Assembly (NCBI GenBank): GCA_910587645.1
Contig: CAJUNA010000002.1
Span: 8,738 to 72,737, forward strand
Length of the DNA: 64,000 nucleotides
Direction of reading: 5' to 3'
Origin: an uncultured Oscillospiraceae bacterium
GTDB lineage: Bacteria > Bacillota > Clostridia > Oscillospirales > Oscillospiraceae
Part shown: positions 16,281-24,509 of the stretch, piece after piece
Numbering within the stretch: position 1 is the first letter of the stretch
How the letters are laid out: every line of letters starts with the position of its first letter
Translations under genes and position numbers: made by a program
The notes under the pieces: generated by a model
Databases searched by the model: none
Told to the model about the DNA's origin: nothing
The model's input: the letters and a program-made list of their open reading frames with translations, nothing else

Positions 16281-16567
16281 GATTCTGCCGGAACCGGAAT
16301 TGCTTTTCTGATTCGGCCTTGCTGTTTGTACAGCGGGGCCGTGTGCGTTCTGTGCCGTTTCGGCCCGGGGCGCTTTTTTTAGCGGCCCGGCCACTCCCGG
16401 TTTCCACCGGCGCGGATGGGGCCGTGCCGGGAAACATACTCCACATTCTCTTATCGGCTGAAACATGCGCCCGGCCCTGCCTGGGCGCCAACCATCCCAG
16501 GCAGGGCCTTCGCGGCGCGGATGGAGAAGCGTGGATACAGCCTGTTATTTTAGGAGGAATTATAACG
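16281..16567 (+). promoter_or_regulatory. Expression platform and long leader after the riboswitch
   Basis: This 287-nt leader holds a run of seven T (16374-16380) after GC-rich sequence that can pair weakly (GGGCC near 16336 with GGCCC near 16362), a candidate terminator of the riboswitch. A perfect 13-bp hairpin lies at 16473-16485/16496-16508. The leader ends in TAGGAGGAAT, the ribosome site of the chelatase gene. I see no open frame with a ribosome site here. Confidence 0.45.
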
Positions 16568-18457
16568 ATGAAAACCAGGAAAAAGCTGATGGCGCTCCTG
16601 CTGGCGTTAGCCATGGTCCTTGGCATGGCCGGGACGGCCTCTGCCGCCGGGGCAAGGAAAGGGTTTGCCGACGTATCCGGCCATTGGGCCGAGGAGGAGA
16701 TCAACCGCGTCCTGGCGCTGGGCCTGATGGATGGTAAGACCGACGCGGCCTTTGCCCCCAATGAGGATATGACCCGGGCCGGCCTGGTGACGGCTTTGTA
16801 CCGCCTGGCAGGCAAGCCCTCTGTTGCCGGGGTGAAAAATCCCTTTGACGATGTGGCGGACGGTGATGCCTGCAAGGACGCGGTCCTCTGGGCCAACAGC
16901 CAGAATATCGTCAATGGCAAGACTGCTTCTGCTTTCGTCCCCGAAGGCAGCGTCACCCGCCAGGAAATTGCCAAGATCCTCAACGGCTACGCCGCCTGGG
17001 CCGTAAAACAGGATAAGCTGGCCAGCCGTAAGGACGTGCTGAGCGCCTATCCTGACGCTTCCGAGGTATCCGCCTGGGCCAGGGACGTGATGAACTGGGC
17101 GGTCGCCAGCGAATTCATCACCGGCAGCAATCACAAGCTGGCCCCCAAGGGCACCGCCACCCGCGCCCAGGTCGCGGCGATCCTCTGCCGCTATATGGAC
17201 GACGCTTCCACCGGGGACGCTTCCCTGGACAATCCCCGCAACCAGGACGGCATCAAGGAAAACGAGCTGCTGGTGGTCAGCTTTGGCACCAGCTTTAACG
17301 GCAACCGTGCCGCCACCATCGGCGCGGTGGAGGACGCCATGGAGAAGGCTTTCCCCGATTATTCCGTCCGCCGGGGCTTTACTGCCAACACCATCATCGA
17401 GCACATTGCCCGCCGGGACGGCGAGATCATTGACGGCGTGGAGGAAGCCCTTGACCGTGCCAAGGCCAACGGCGTGAAAAACCTGCTGGTTCAGCCCACC
17501 CACCTGATGAACGGCTGGGAGTACGGCGATCTGGTTAAGGAGCTGGAGGGCCGTCAGGGTGATTTTGAGACCGTCAAAATTGGCGCGCCCCTGCTGGCAA
17601 CCGATGAGGACTTTGCCAAGGTGGCCCAGGCCATGGTGGACGCAACCGCCAGCCTTGCCCAGGACGGCAAAACCGCTGTCTGCTACATGGGCCACGGCAC
17701 TGAGGCCGCTTCCAACGGCGTTTACGCCAGGATGCAGAAGGTCCTCACCGGCATGGGCCATACGAATTATTTTGTCGGCACGGTGGAAGCCGCGCCTACC
17801 GCGGAGGACCTGGTGAAGCTGGTGAAGGAAGGCGGCTATGAGAAGGTGATCCTCCGTCCCATGATGATCGTAGCCGGAGACCACGCCAATAACGATATGG
17901 CAGGCGATGGGGAAGATTCCTGGAAATCCGTTTTTACCGCCGCCGGGTTTGAGGTGCAGTGCGAGGTAAAGGGGCTGGGCGAACTGGAGGCAATTCAGGA
18001 TCTCCTGGCCGCCCACGCCAAGGACGCCAAGCCTCTGGCGGAAACCGGCATTGACGTGGAGCCTAACCCTGAAAACAGCAAAAAGCCAGGGACCCCGGCT
18101 GAACCTGAGCAAAAAGGCCTTGCCGATGGCACTTATACTATCAATGTGGACTGCAAGGAAGCCATGTTTAAGATCGACCACTGCGAGTTGACTGTCAAGG
18201 ACGGCAAAATGACTGCCGCGCTGACTTTAGGCAGCACCAGCTTTGACAAAATGTTCGCAGGGACCGCCGCCGCTGCCGCGCTGGCAGAGGAGGGGGTAAT
18301 CACGGGTGTGACGGATGCGGATGGCACGATGGCTACATTTACCCTGCCCGTAGCCGCGCTGGACGAGGCGCTGGCATACGCCGCCCACAGCGTACGGAAG
18401 GATACCTGGTATGACCGCACGCTGACCTTCGATTCTTCTACCGCCGTTGAGAAATAA
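16568..18457 (+). CDS. Secreted SLH-anchored CbiK-type sirohydrochlorin cobaltochelatase
   Basis: A 629-aa exported protein. Residues 1-28 are a signal peptide cut after ASA. Three S-layer homology repeats (about 33-220; e.g. GFADVSGHWAEEEINR) bind it to the cell wall. About 235-505 is a CbiK domain, the anaerobic class II chelatase that inserts cobalt into sirohydrochlorin, starting at LLVVSFGTSF and containing both family histidines (His312 in QPTHLMNG and His376 in YMGHGTEA, 64 residues apart as in the family). About 515-629 is a beta-rich domain also found in the next lipoprotein. Cytosolic CbiK proteins are about 260 aa, so the anchoring modules are the notable feature. An extracellular chelatase may load, unload or simply bind tetrapyrroles or metals. 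Expression should be B12-repressed. Confidence 0.88.
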   Translation: MKTRKKLMALLLALAMVLGMAGTASAAGARKGFADVSGHWAEEEINRVLALGLMDGKTDAAFAPNEDMTRAGLVTALYRLAGKPSVAGVKNPFDDVADGDACKDAVLWANSQNIVNGKTASAFVPEGSVTRQEIAKILNGYAAWAVKQDKLASRKDVLSAYPDASEVSAWARDVMNWAVASEFITGSNHKLAPKGTATRAQVAAILCRYMDDASTGDASLDNPRNQDGIKENELLVVSFGTSFNGNRAATIGAVEDAMEKAFPDYSVRRGFTANTIIEHIARRDGEIIDGVEEALDRAKANGVKNLLVQPTHLMNGWEYGDLVKELEGRQGDFETVKIGAPLLATDEDFAKVAQAMVDATASLAQDGKTAVCYMGHGTEAASNGVYARMQKVLTGMGHTNYFVGTVEAAPTAEDLVKLVKEGGYEKVILRPMMIVAGDHANNDMAGDGEDSWKSVFTAAGFEVQCEVKGLGELEAIQDLLAAHAKDAKPLAETGIDVEPNPENSKKPGTPAEPEQKGLADGTYTINVDCKEAMFKIDHCELTVKDGKMTAALTLGSTSFDKMFAGTAAAAALAEEGVITGVTDADGTMATFTLPVAALDEALAYAAHSVRKDTWYDRTLTFDSSTAVEK

Positions 18458-18470
18458 ACCGCCGTGTACG

Positions 18471-18501
18471 GAGCAGCGCCGCAGAGCTTGCGGCGCTGCT
18501 C
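18471..18501 (+). terminator. Intergenic hairpin between the chelatase and lipoprotein genes
   Basis: Perfect 12-bp GC-rich arms (18471-18482 and 18490-18501) with a 7-nt loop and no T run. It may attenuate read-through or stabilise the upstream mRNA. Confidence 0.45.
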
Positions 18502-18534
18502 TGGCCCGGTTATTCATGCAGGAGGAATGTTTCC

Positions 18535-19212
18535 ATGAAAAAGAAAACCCTTGCCCTGATGGCCGCGCTGGTCCTGTTGCTGGCGCTATTGGCAGCCTGC
18601 GGCGGGGACAGCGTCCCCACGCCTGATCCCGCCCCCTCCGTGCCGGAGGAGCAGGCCCCTCCCACACCCGCCGGCGGCTCCATCCCCCAGCCCGGCAAAG
18701 GGCAGGAAGCGCCGCCTGCGCCCGCGGCCCCCTCTGGGACGGAGGCTGTCCCAGAGGAGCAGGAACCCGCTGCGGCCCAGCCGGACGAACCCGCCCCAGA
18801 GCTTTCCGGACCGTTGGCAGCCGGTACCGAACCGGAACCTGAGCCCGAGCCGGAACCGGCGCCTGAACTGGAACCGGGGGGTGAGAATGTAATGGCGGGC
18901 GATACATACATGATTTCCGTTGCGCTGGAGGGCGGCACGGGCCGCGCTACCGTGGAATCCCCTGCGAAGCTGCGCTATGAGGACGGCAAATGCTGGGCGA
19001 CTATCGTCTGGAGCAGTGCCAACTTTGACTACATGAAGGTGGACGGCCAGCGGTATGACCTGATTAACACGGAGGGCAATTCTACCTTTGAGATACCCGT
19101 CAGCGCCTTTGACCAGCCCCTGCCAGTGATTGCCAACACCATCGCCATGAGCGAACCCCATGAGGTGGAATATACCCTGACTTTCGACTCCGCGTCCATG
19201 CAGGACGCTTGA
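18535..19212 (+). CDS. Lipoprotein with the same C-terminal domain as the SLH-CbiK protein
   Basis: A 225-aa lipoprotein: signal peptide with lipobox LAAC (Cys at about 22), a long Pro/Glu-rich spacer (about 25-120, including an EPEPEP run) and a C-terminal beta domain (about 122-225). That domain aligns by eye with the last 115 residues of the preceding chelatase: shared DTY.I.V, a SS.NFDYM-like segment, STFEIPVSAFDQPL against ATFTLPVAALDEAL, and a final TLTFDS. It is probably a ligand-binding or docking domain, perhaps analogous to NEAT modules, but I do not assign it to a known family. AGGAGGAAT ribosome site. It sits between the chelatase and the substrate-binding protein of the same operon. 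Confidence 0.8.
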   Translation: MKKKTLALMAALVLLLALLAACGGDSVPTPDPAPSVPEEQAPPTPAGGSIPQPGKGQEAPPAPAAPSGTEAVPEEQEPAAAQPDEPAPELSGPLAAGTEPEPEPEPEPAPELEPGGENVMAGDTYMISVALEGGTGRATVESPAKLRYEDGKCWATIVWSSANFDYMKVDGQRYDLINTEGNSTFEIPVSAFDQPLPVIANTIAMSEPHEVEYTLTFDSASMQDA

Positions 19213-19226
19213 AACGGGGGAATACC

Positions 19227-20378
19227 ATGAAATTTTGGAGGTTCTTTCCCTTTTTCCTGCTGCTGGCGTTGTGCGCCTGCGGGCAGCAGGACGCGGCATC
19301 CCCGGAGCAGCCTGAGCCGGAGGAATGTGCCCTCTCGTGGGACGCGCTGGCCTGGGGCAGCCCCATGGAGCTGGACTACGCCCAGCAGTTCGCGGTGGAC
19401 TATGCCCAGGGCTATACCCGCCTCACCATTGACGGAAGCGTGTATCTGCTGGTTCCCCAGGACGCGGGGATCCCGGCGGGTTTGCCGGAGGAGGTCACCG
19501 TCCTCCGCAGCCCGGTCCAAAACATCTACATGCAGGCCACCGCCGCTATGGATTCCTTTGTCCAACTGGACGCCCTGGATGCTGTGACCCTCTCCGGCAC
19601 CAAGGCAGATGGCTGGTACATCCCTGAAGCCCGGAGGGCGATGGAGGAGGGCCGTCTCACCTACGCCGGCAAATACAGCGCGCCGGACTATGAGCTGATC
19701 GTCTCCCAAAACTGCGGCCTGGCGCTGGAATCCACCATGATCCTCCACAACCCGGAGGTCAAAGAACAGTTGGAACGCTTCGGCATCCCGGTGCTGGTGG
19801 AGCGTTCCAGCTATGAGAGCCATCCCCTGGGCCGGATGGAATGGATCAAGCTCTACGGCGCGCTGATGGGGAAGGAAGCAGAGGCGGAGGCATTTTTTGA
19901 CAGCCAGCTTGCCCGTCTCGCCCCAGTGCTGGAACAGGAGAGCACTGGGAAAACGGTGGCCTTTTTCTACATCACCTCCAACGGCATGGCCAGTGTCCGC
20001 AAGCCCGGCGACTATATCTCCAAGGCCATTGAACTGGCCGGCGGCGTGTACGTGTTCCATGGCCTGGCCGGGGAGGAAAACGCCCTGTCTACCATGAACA
20101 TGCAGATGGAGTCCTTCTACAGCGGCGCGAAGGACGCGGACATCCTAATCTACAACAGCGCCATCGACGCGAACCTGACCGAAATTGCGGAGCTGGTGGC
20201 CAAAAGCGAACCTCTGGCGGACTTCAAGGCCGTCCAGGAAGGGAATGTCTGGTGTACCGGCAAGAGCATGTTCCAGGAGGCGCTGGGTGTAGGCGACATG
20301 ATCCTGGATATCAACGCTATCCTTACCCAGGAAAATCCCTCCGATGAAGACCTGAATTACCTGCACCGCCTGACGTAA
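19227..20378 (+). CDS. ABC transporter substrate-binding lipoprotein (cluster A-II, Fe3+/B12/heme type)
   Basis: A 383-aa lipoprotein (signal peptide ending LCAC, Cys about 18) of the BtuF/FhuD-like periplasmic-binding-protein 2 family, which captures iron complexes, cobalamin or heme for import. The two lobes are visible, with YELIVSQNCGLALEST at the end of the first, the long connecting helix around 180-230, and NMQMESFYSGAKDADILIYNS in the second. The true start is the ATG at 19227 behind GGGGG, not the TTG six codons earlier. The gene is followed by its permease and ATPase. The ligand is inferred from the riboswitch and chelatase to be a cobalt-containing or tetrapyrrole compound; a siderophore is the main alternative. 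Confidence 0.85.
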   Translation: MKFWRFFPFFLLLALCACGQQDAASPEQPEPEECALSWDALAWGSPMELDYAQQFAVDYAQGYTRLTIDGSVYLLVPQDAGIPAGLPEEVTVLRSPVQNIYMQATAAMDSFVQLDALDAVTLSGTKADGWYIPEARRAMEEGRLTYAGKYSAPDYELIVSQNCGLALESTMILHNPEVKEQLERFGIPVLVERSSYESHPLGRMEWIKLYGALMGKEAEAEAFFDSQLARLAPVLEQESTGKTVAFFYITSNGMASVRKPGDYISKAIELAGGVYVFHGLAGEENALSTMNMQMESFYSGAKDADILIYNSAIDANLTEIAELVAKSEPLADFKAVQEGNVWCTGKSMFQEALGVGDMILDINAILTQENPSDEDLNYLHRLT

Positions 20379-20390
20379 CGGAGAATTGCC

Positions 20391-21404
20391 ATGAAAAAAG
20401 CCTGGATTCGATACTGCGCCTGTTTTGCCCTGCTGGGCAGCCTTCTCCTGGCCCTGCTGGTGTGGAACATCACCGCTGGGAGTGTGGATTTTACCCCAGG
20501 GGAGATCCTCAGCACCCTGCTCAACCCGGAGAGCGGCATTATTTGGGGCATCCGCCTGCCCAGGGTGCTGGCGGCGGCCATATTAGGCGGAGGGCTGAGT
20601 GTATCGGGCTTTCTGCTCCAGACCTTTTTCGCCAATCCCATTGCGGGGCCTTTTGTCCTGGGGATTTCCTCCGGGGCGAAGCTGACGGTATCCCTCGTGA
20701 TGATCTTCCTCCTCAGCCGGGGGGTGACGGTAGGGTCTATGGGCCTGATCGCGGCGGCTTTTGCCGGGTCTATGCTCTCCATGGGCTTTATCCTCCTGCT
20801 GTCCCGGCGGGTGAAGCAAATGAGCATGCTGGTCATCAGCGGCGTGATGACCGGCTATATCTGCTCGGCGGTCACGGATTTTTTGGTGACCTTCGCCGAT
20901 GATTCCAATATCGTCAACCTCCGCAACTGGTCCCTGGGCAGCTTTTCCGGCACAAGCTGGGACAATGTGAAGATCATGAGCTGGGTGATTTTCGCCTCCC
21001 TGGCCCTGGCTTTCCTGATGTCGAAGCCCATCGGCGCCTACCAAATGGGCGAGGTCTACGCCCAGAACATGGGGGTAAATATCAAGCGGTTCCGGGTGGA
21101 GCTGATTCTGCTGTCCAGCGTCCTGTCCGCCTGCGTCACCGCATTCGCGGGGCCGATCTCCTTTGTGGGCATCGCCGCCCCCCATCTGATCAAAGGCCTG
21201 TTCCACACCGCAAAGCCGCTGGTTATCATACCCGCCTGCTTTTTGGGAGGCGCGGTGTTCTGCCTGTTTTGCGATCTGATCGCCCGCACGGCCTTCGCCC
21301 CTACGGATATGAACATCAGCTCTGTCACCGCCATATTCGGTGCGCCGGTGGTAATCTACCTGATGGCTTCCCAGCGGAGCAGGCGGATGAAGGAGGGTAC
21401 ATGA
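20391..21404 (+). CDS. FecCD/BtuC-type ABC transporter permease
   Basis: A 337-aa membrane protein of the FecCD family with about ten hydrophobic helices. The typical RLPRVLAAAILGGGLSVSG near residue 50 and the cytoplasmic coupling loop FAGPISFVGIAAPHLIKGL near 255 are present. It forms the membrane channel for the substrate delivered by the preceding lipoprotein. It begins 12 bp after that gene, and its TGA overlaps the ATG of the ATPase gene by 4 bp, indicating tight co-translation. One permease gene implies a homodimer. Confidence 0.92.
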   Translation: MKKAWIRYCACFALLGSLLLALLVWNITAGSVDFTPGEILSTLLNPESGIIWGIRLPRVLAAAILGGGLSVSGFLLQTFFANPIAGPFVLGISSGAKLTVSLVMIFLLSRGVTVGSMGLIAAAFAGSMLSMGFILLLSRRVKQMSMLVISGVMTGYICSAVTDFLVTFADDSNIVNLRNWSLGSFSGTSWDNVKIMSWVIFASLALAFLMSKPIGAYQMGEVYAQNMGVNIKRFRVELILLSSVLSACVTAFAGPISFVGIAAPHLIKGLFHTAKPLVIIPACFLGGAVFCLFCDLIARTAFAPTDMNISSVTAIFGAPVVIYLMASQRSRRMKEGT

Positions 21405-22510
21405 ACGAGATATACCTGCACACCCAAGGCCTCAGCGTTGGCTACAACGGCAAGCCTTTGATCCAGGACATCCGCCTGAAGCTGGGCCGTGGGCAGATTA
21501 TGACCCTGATCGGGCCGAACGGCGCAGGGAAATCCACCATATTGAAAACCATCATCCGCCAGTTGGCGAGAATTGCCGGGACGGTATATTTGGACGGCGC
21601 GGGCATGGAAAAAATGTCCGAGCGGGACGTGTCCCGCCGTATGAGCGTCCTCATGACCAGCCACGTCCATCCGGAGCTGATGACCTGCGAGGATGTGGTG
21701 TCCACAGGCCGCTACCCTTACACCGGGCGGCTGGGCATCCTTACCCGGGAGGACCGGGAGAAGGTGGCCCGGTGTTTGGAACTGGTTCATGCGTCCCAAT
21801 TGGCGGAGCGGGATTTTTCCCAGATCAGCGATGGCCAGCGGCAGCGGGTCCTGCTGGCCCGGGCATTGTGCCAGGAACCGGAGGTCCTGGTGCTGGACGA
21901 GCCGACCTCCTTCCTGGACATCCGCCACAAGCTGGAGCTTTTGGCAATCCTGAAGGACATGGTACGCACCCGGAACCTGGCGGTGCTGATGTCCCTGCAT
22001 GAGCTGGATTTGGCCCAAAAAATCAGCGACTACGTGGTCTGCGTCAAGGGGGACCGCATCGACCGCCAAGGCACGCCGGAGGAGATTTTCACCGCCGGGT
22101 ATATGATGGAGCTGTACGGGGCGGCCCGGGGCAGCTACAACGCCCTTTACGGCTCCCTGGAGCTGGAGCCGGCCAGTGGTACGCCGGAGGTTTTCGTCAT
22201 CGGCGGCGGCGGGGCCGGGATCCCGGTCTACCGCCAGTTGCAGCGGCAGGGCATCCCCTTCGCGGCGGGGGTCCTGGTGGAAAATGACCTGGACTACCCT
22301 GTGGCATCGGTGCTGGCAGCCCAGGTAGTGTCGGAAAAGAGCTTCCAGCCGGTGGGTGAGGAGTCCTTCCGGCTGGCGGCGGCGGTGATGGAACGGTGCC
22401 GGAGGGTGCTGTGCCCGGTGGCCGCCTTCGGGCCGGTGAATGAGAGGAACCGGCTGCTTCGGGAGATGGCACGGGAAACGGGGAAGCTGGATGAGGCTCC
22501 CACAGAATAA
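21401..22510 (+). CDS. ABC transporter ATP-binding protein (iron complex/cobalamin type) with C-terminal extension
   Basis: A 369-aa ATPase powering the FecCD permease. Walker A is GPNGAGKST (about 38-46), the signature is QISDGQRQR, Walker B is VLVLDEPTSFLD and the H-loop is SLHELD. The usual subunit is about 255 aa; the remaining 105 residues form an extra domain that begins with FVIGGGGAGIPVYRQL, a glycine-rich, nucleotide-binding-like start whose ligand is unknown to me. The ATG at 21401 overlaps the permease stop (ATGA). The gene is the last of the riboswitch operon and ends inside a strong terminator. Confidence 0.92.
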   Translation: MNEIYLHTQGLSVGYNGKPLIQDIRLKLGRGQIMTLIGPNGAGKSTILKTIIRQLARIAGTVYLDGAGMEKMSERDVSRRMSVLMTSHVHPELMTCEDVVSTGRYPYTGRLGILTREDREKVARCLELVHASQLAERDFSQISDGQRQRVLLARALCQEPEVLVLDEPTSFLDIRHKLELLAILKDMVRTRNLAVLMSLHELDLAQKISDYVVCVKGDRIDRQGTPEEIFTAGYMMELYGAARGSYNALYGSLELEPASGTPEVFVIGGGGAGIPVYRQLQRQGIPFAAGVLVENDLDYPVASVLAAQVVSEKSFQPVGEESFRLAAAVMERCRRVLCPVAAFGPVNERNRLLREMARETGKLDEAPTE

Positions 22511-22543
22511 AACCGCAGGGATTTCCCATCCCTGCGGTTTTTT
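22509..22543 (+). terminator. Intrinsic terminator of the riboswitch/ABC operon
   Basis: Perfect 13-bp arms (22509-22521 and 22529-22541), loop of 7 nt, then a run of T. The stop codon TAA overlaps the first arm. Confidence 0.88.
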
Positions 22544-22598
22544 GTAGGAGAGTACAGCCGGACAGGGCATGTGGCACTGTGGAAATATCTCACCAGCC

Positions 22599-22619
22599 GT
22601 ATTAAAGAAATTTTAATAC
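22599..22619. promoter_or_regulatory. Inverted repeat upstream of the padR promoter, possible operator
   Basis: GTATTAAA (22599-22606) and TTTAATAC (22612-22619) form a perfect 8-bp dyad with a 5-bp centre, 19 bp upstream of the -35 box. PadR proteins usually repress their own operon, so this is a candidate binding site. Confidence 0.35.
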
Positions 22620-22637
22620 TTTTTCTAAAATAATACC

Positions 22638-22666
22638 TTGACAGATTTAGTATATCGTGCTATGAT
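22638..22666 (+). promoter_or_regulatory. Promoter of the padR operon
   Basis: Perfect TTGACA (22638-22643), 17-bp spacer ending in TGC, TATGAT (22661-22666). Confidence 0.75.
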
Positions 22667-22731
22667 AAGCCCAACATACGGGACGGCCGCCACAGCGCGG
22701 CGGGACGGCCCGGCGAAAGGAGTGCTTTGAT

Positions 22732-23067
22732 TTGTCCATTTCTGCGGATACCCTACGGGGCCATACAGATACCATCATACTGACCCAGCTTATGCGGGGG
22801 GACAACTACGGCTATGAGATCAACAAGACCATCCAGCAGCGCACAGGAGGCGGCTACGGCTTCAAGGAAGCCACCCTCTATACCGCGTTCAAGCGGCTGG
22901 AGAGCGCGGGGCTGATTTCCTCTTACTGGGGTGAAGAAGGCCCTGGGGCGAGACGGCGTTACTACGCCATCACCGATGAAGGCCGGCGGCAGTGGGAAGA
23001 AAACAGCCGGGAGTGGAAAACCACCAGAGACCTTCTGGATACCCTGATTTCTTTGGAGGAGGACTAA
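22732..23067 (+). CDS. PadR-family transcriptional regulator
   Basis: A 111-aa winged-helix repressor: IILTQLMRGDNYGYEINKTI is the N-terminal helix pair, FKEATLYTAFKRLESAGLI the recognition helix, and GARRRYYAITDEGRRQW the wing, followed by a short C-terminal dimerisation helix. It starts with TTG at 22732, chosen because AAAGGAG lies at proper distance and no ATG is near. It is followed 5 bp later by the DUF1700/DUF4097 gene. PadR proteins of this short subfamily sense envelope or drug stress and typically repress their own operon; this is inferred. Confidence 0.92.
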   Translation: MSISADTLRGHTDTIILTQLMRGDNYGYEINKTIQQRTGGGYGFKEATLYTAFKRLESAGLISSYWGEEGPGARRRYYAITDEGRRQWEENSREWKTTRDLLDTLISLEED

Positions 23068-23072
23068 ACATA

Positions 23073-24491
23073 ATGGACAACATGAGAACGAGATTTGTCA
23101 TCGCCGTAACCAACCGGCTGGCGGCCGCTGCCGAGAGCACCGCGAAAATCGAACTGATCGAGGAATTAAGCGAGAACCTCTACAGCCGCTATCATGACCT
23201 GGCATCCAGCGGCATGAGCGAGATGGAAGCCTACGAAAAGGCCATGGAGGAGCTGGGCAGCGTAGACGAGCTACTGGCTTATCTGGACAGCCTGGGTCCC
23301 GAGGGGGAGCTGCCCCGTCAGGAAGGCGGCTCCCGGGATTTCACCAGCGAGCTGCTCCACGGTGTAGAGGGCATCGTCCGGGAGACCGTCAACCAGACCA
23401 AGGACGCCGTTGATCAGGCTGCCGTTATCGTCCGCAATGTGGCGGACAAGTTGAAGGAAAAGTATCCCGATGGCTTTAAAGGGAAGGTCTACGTCCATTT
23501 TGACGGAGACGGGGAAACAGACCGCCAGCAGCCCCCGCCGGAGAATTCCGCCGAAGCGCCTGCCGGAGAGGACGGCGCGGAAAAACAGGATTCCGGCTGG
23601 TCCTTTTCCGTGGGCTACAACCGGAACCGGGGCGGCTTTTTCTGCGAGGGCGGACGCCCCAGCCGGAGGGTGGAAGGCACCGCCTTTGATTCCGCAGCGT
23701 TAAAGGGCATTGACGTGCAGGTCAACGGCGACGTGAACGTGCGGGTGAACGACGACCCCCAGTCCCAGGTGGTGCTGGACGGCGACCTGGAAAACCTGGA
23801 ACTGCGGCTTAGCGAGGACGGCGTTCTCTCCGTGCGCCAGGGAAATACTGCGGCGTCCTCCTTCTTCTTCTTCCGGGGGCTGGCTTCCGCAGATGTAGAG
23901 CTGACGATACCGAAGCGGTTCTGGGATTTCATCCAGATTTCCACCGTCCACGGCGACGTGGAGGTGGACGTAGGGCTTGAAGCCGGCCAGCTTTCCATCA
24001 AGACCTCCAGCGGCGACGCGGAACTTAACGACCTGGACTGCCAGGAATTGATCTTCCATTCCGCCAGCGGCGATCTGGACGCCGGCGCAATCCGCAGCAA
24101 CAGCGTCCTGGCGGAGACCTCCAGCGGCGAGCTTCAGCTCACCGGCGGCTTCGGTACGGTGCGGGCGGCCACTGCATGCGGCGATGTGGAGCTGGCCGGC
24201 AACGCCCGGGAACTGCATTTCTCCAGCTCCAGCGGTGATTTGCAGGCCACTCTCCAGCAAGCTCCGGAGCAGATGGAGCTGCATGCCAAGTCTGGCGACT
24301 GTGAAGTGCGCCTTCCCGGCGAAGAGGGCTTTACTCTGCAATTCAGTACTGTCAGCGGTGAGCTGGACAGCGACTTTGATCTGGTTGGCCCCATTGGCAA
24401 ACGTTCCGGCGAGGCACTCTATCTGGATGGCGGCGGCAGGACCTACCGCATATCCAGCGTCAGCGGGGATATCACCCTGCGCCGGAAATAA
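23073..24491 (+). CDS. DUF1700/DUF4097 family beta-helix protein
   Basis: A 472-aa protein. The first 75 residues are a helical DUF1700-like region (ELIEELSENLYSRYHDL, YEKAMEELGSVDELL). A linker of about 130 residues follows, and from about 200 onward there is a right-handed beta-helix of the DUF4097 (adhesin-like) type with many SGD/SSG turns repeated about every 18-20 residues. No signal peptide or membrane helix is visible, so the beta-helix may be cytoplasmic or attached through a partner. The gene lies directly after padR and before a small membrane protein; this trio is common in Firmicutes and is thought to monitor the envelope. The precise function is unknown. Confidence 0.82.
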   Translation: MDNMRTRFVIAVTNRLAAAAESTAKIELIEELSENLYSRYHDLASSGMSEMEAYEKAMEELGSVDELLAYLDSLGPEGELPRQEGGSRDFTSELLHGVEGIVRETVNQTKDAVDQAAVIVRNVADKLKEKYPDGFKGKVYVHFDGDGETDRQQPPPENSAEAPAGEDGAEKQDSGWSFSVGYNRNRGGFFCEGGRPSRRVEGTAFDSAALKGIDVQVNGDVNVRVNDDPQSQVVLDGDLENLELRLSEDGVLSVRQGNTAASSFFFFRGLASADVELTIPKRFWDFIQISTVHGDVEVDVGLEAGQLSIKTSSGDAELNDLDCQELIFHSASGDLDAGAIRSNSVLAETSSGELQLTGGFGTVRAATACGDVELAGNARELHFSSSSGDLQATLQQAPEQMELHAKSGDCEVRLPGEEGFTLQFSTVSGELDSDFDLVGPIGKRSGEALYLDGGGRTYRISSVSGDITLRRK

Positions 24492-24509
24492 TCGTGGAGG
24501 AAACAGAAG

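Noticed and set aside
16012..16983. Upstream extension of the DUF4358 lipoprotein frame to 16983
   Set aside because: The extension runs through the promoter, riboswitch and signal-peptide region of the divergent operon. The lipoprotein signal peptide and a good ribosome site define the start at 16011.
18835..18880. GAGCCGGAACCT-type repeat considered as a regulatory repeat
   Set aside because: It simply encodes the EPEPEP spacer of the lipoprotein; a similar run occurs in the putative glycosidase at about 35930-35975.
20379..22510. Interpretation of the ABC genes as a plain siderophore importer
   Set aside because: It remains possible, but the cobalamin riboswitch, the CbiK domain and continuous operon spacing favour a tetrapyrrole or cobalt-related substrate.
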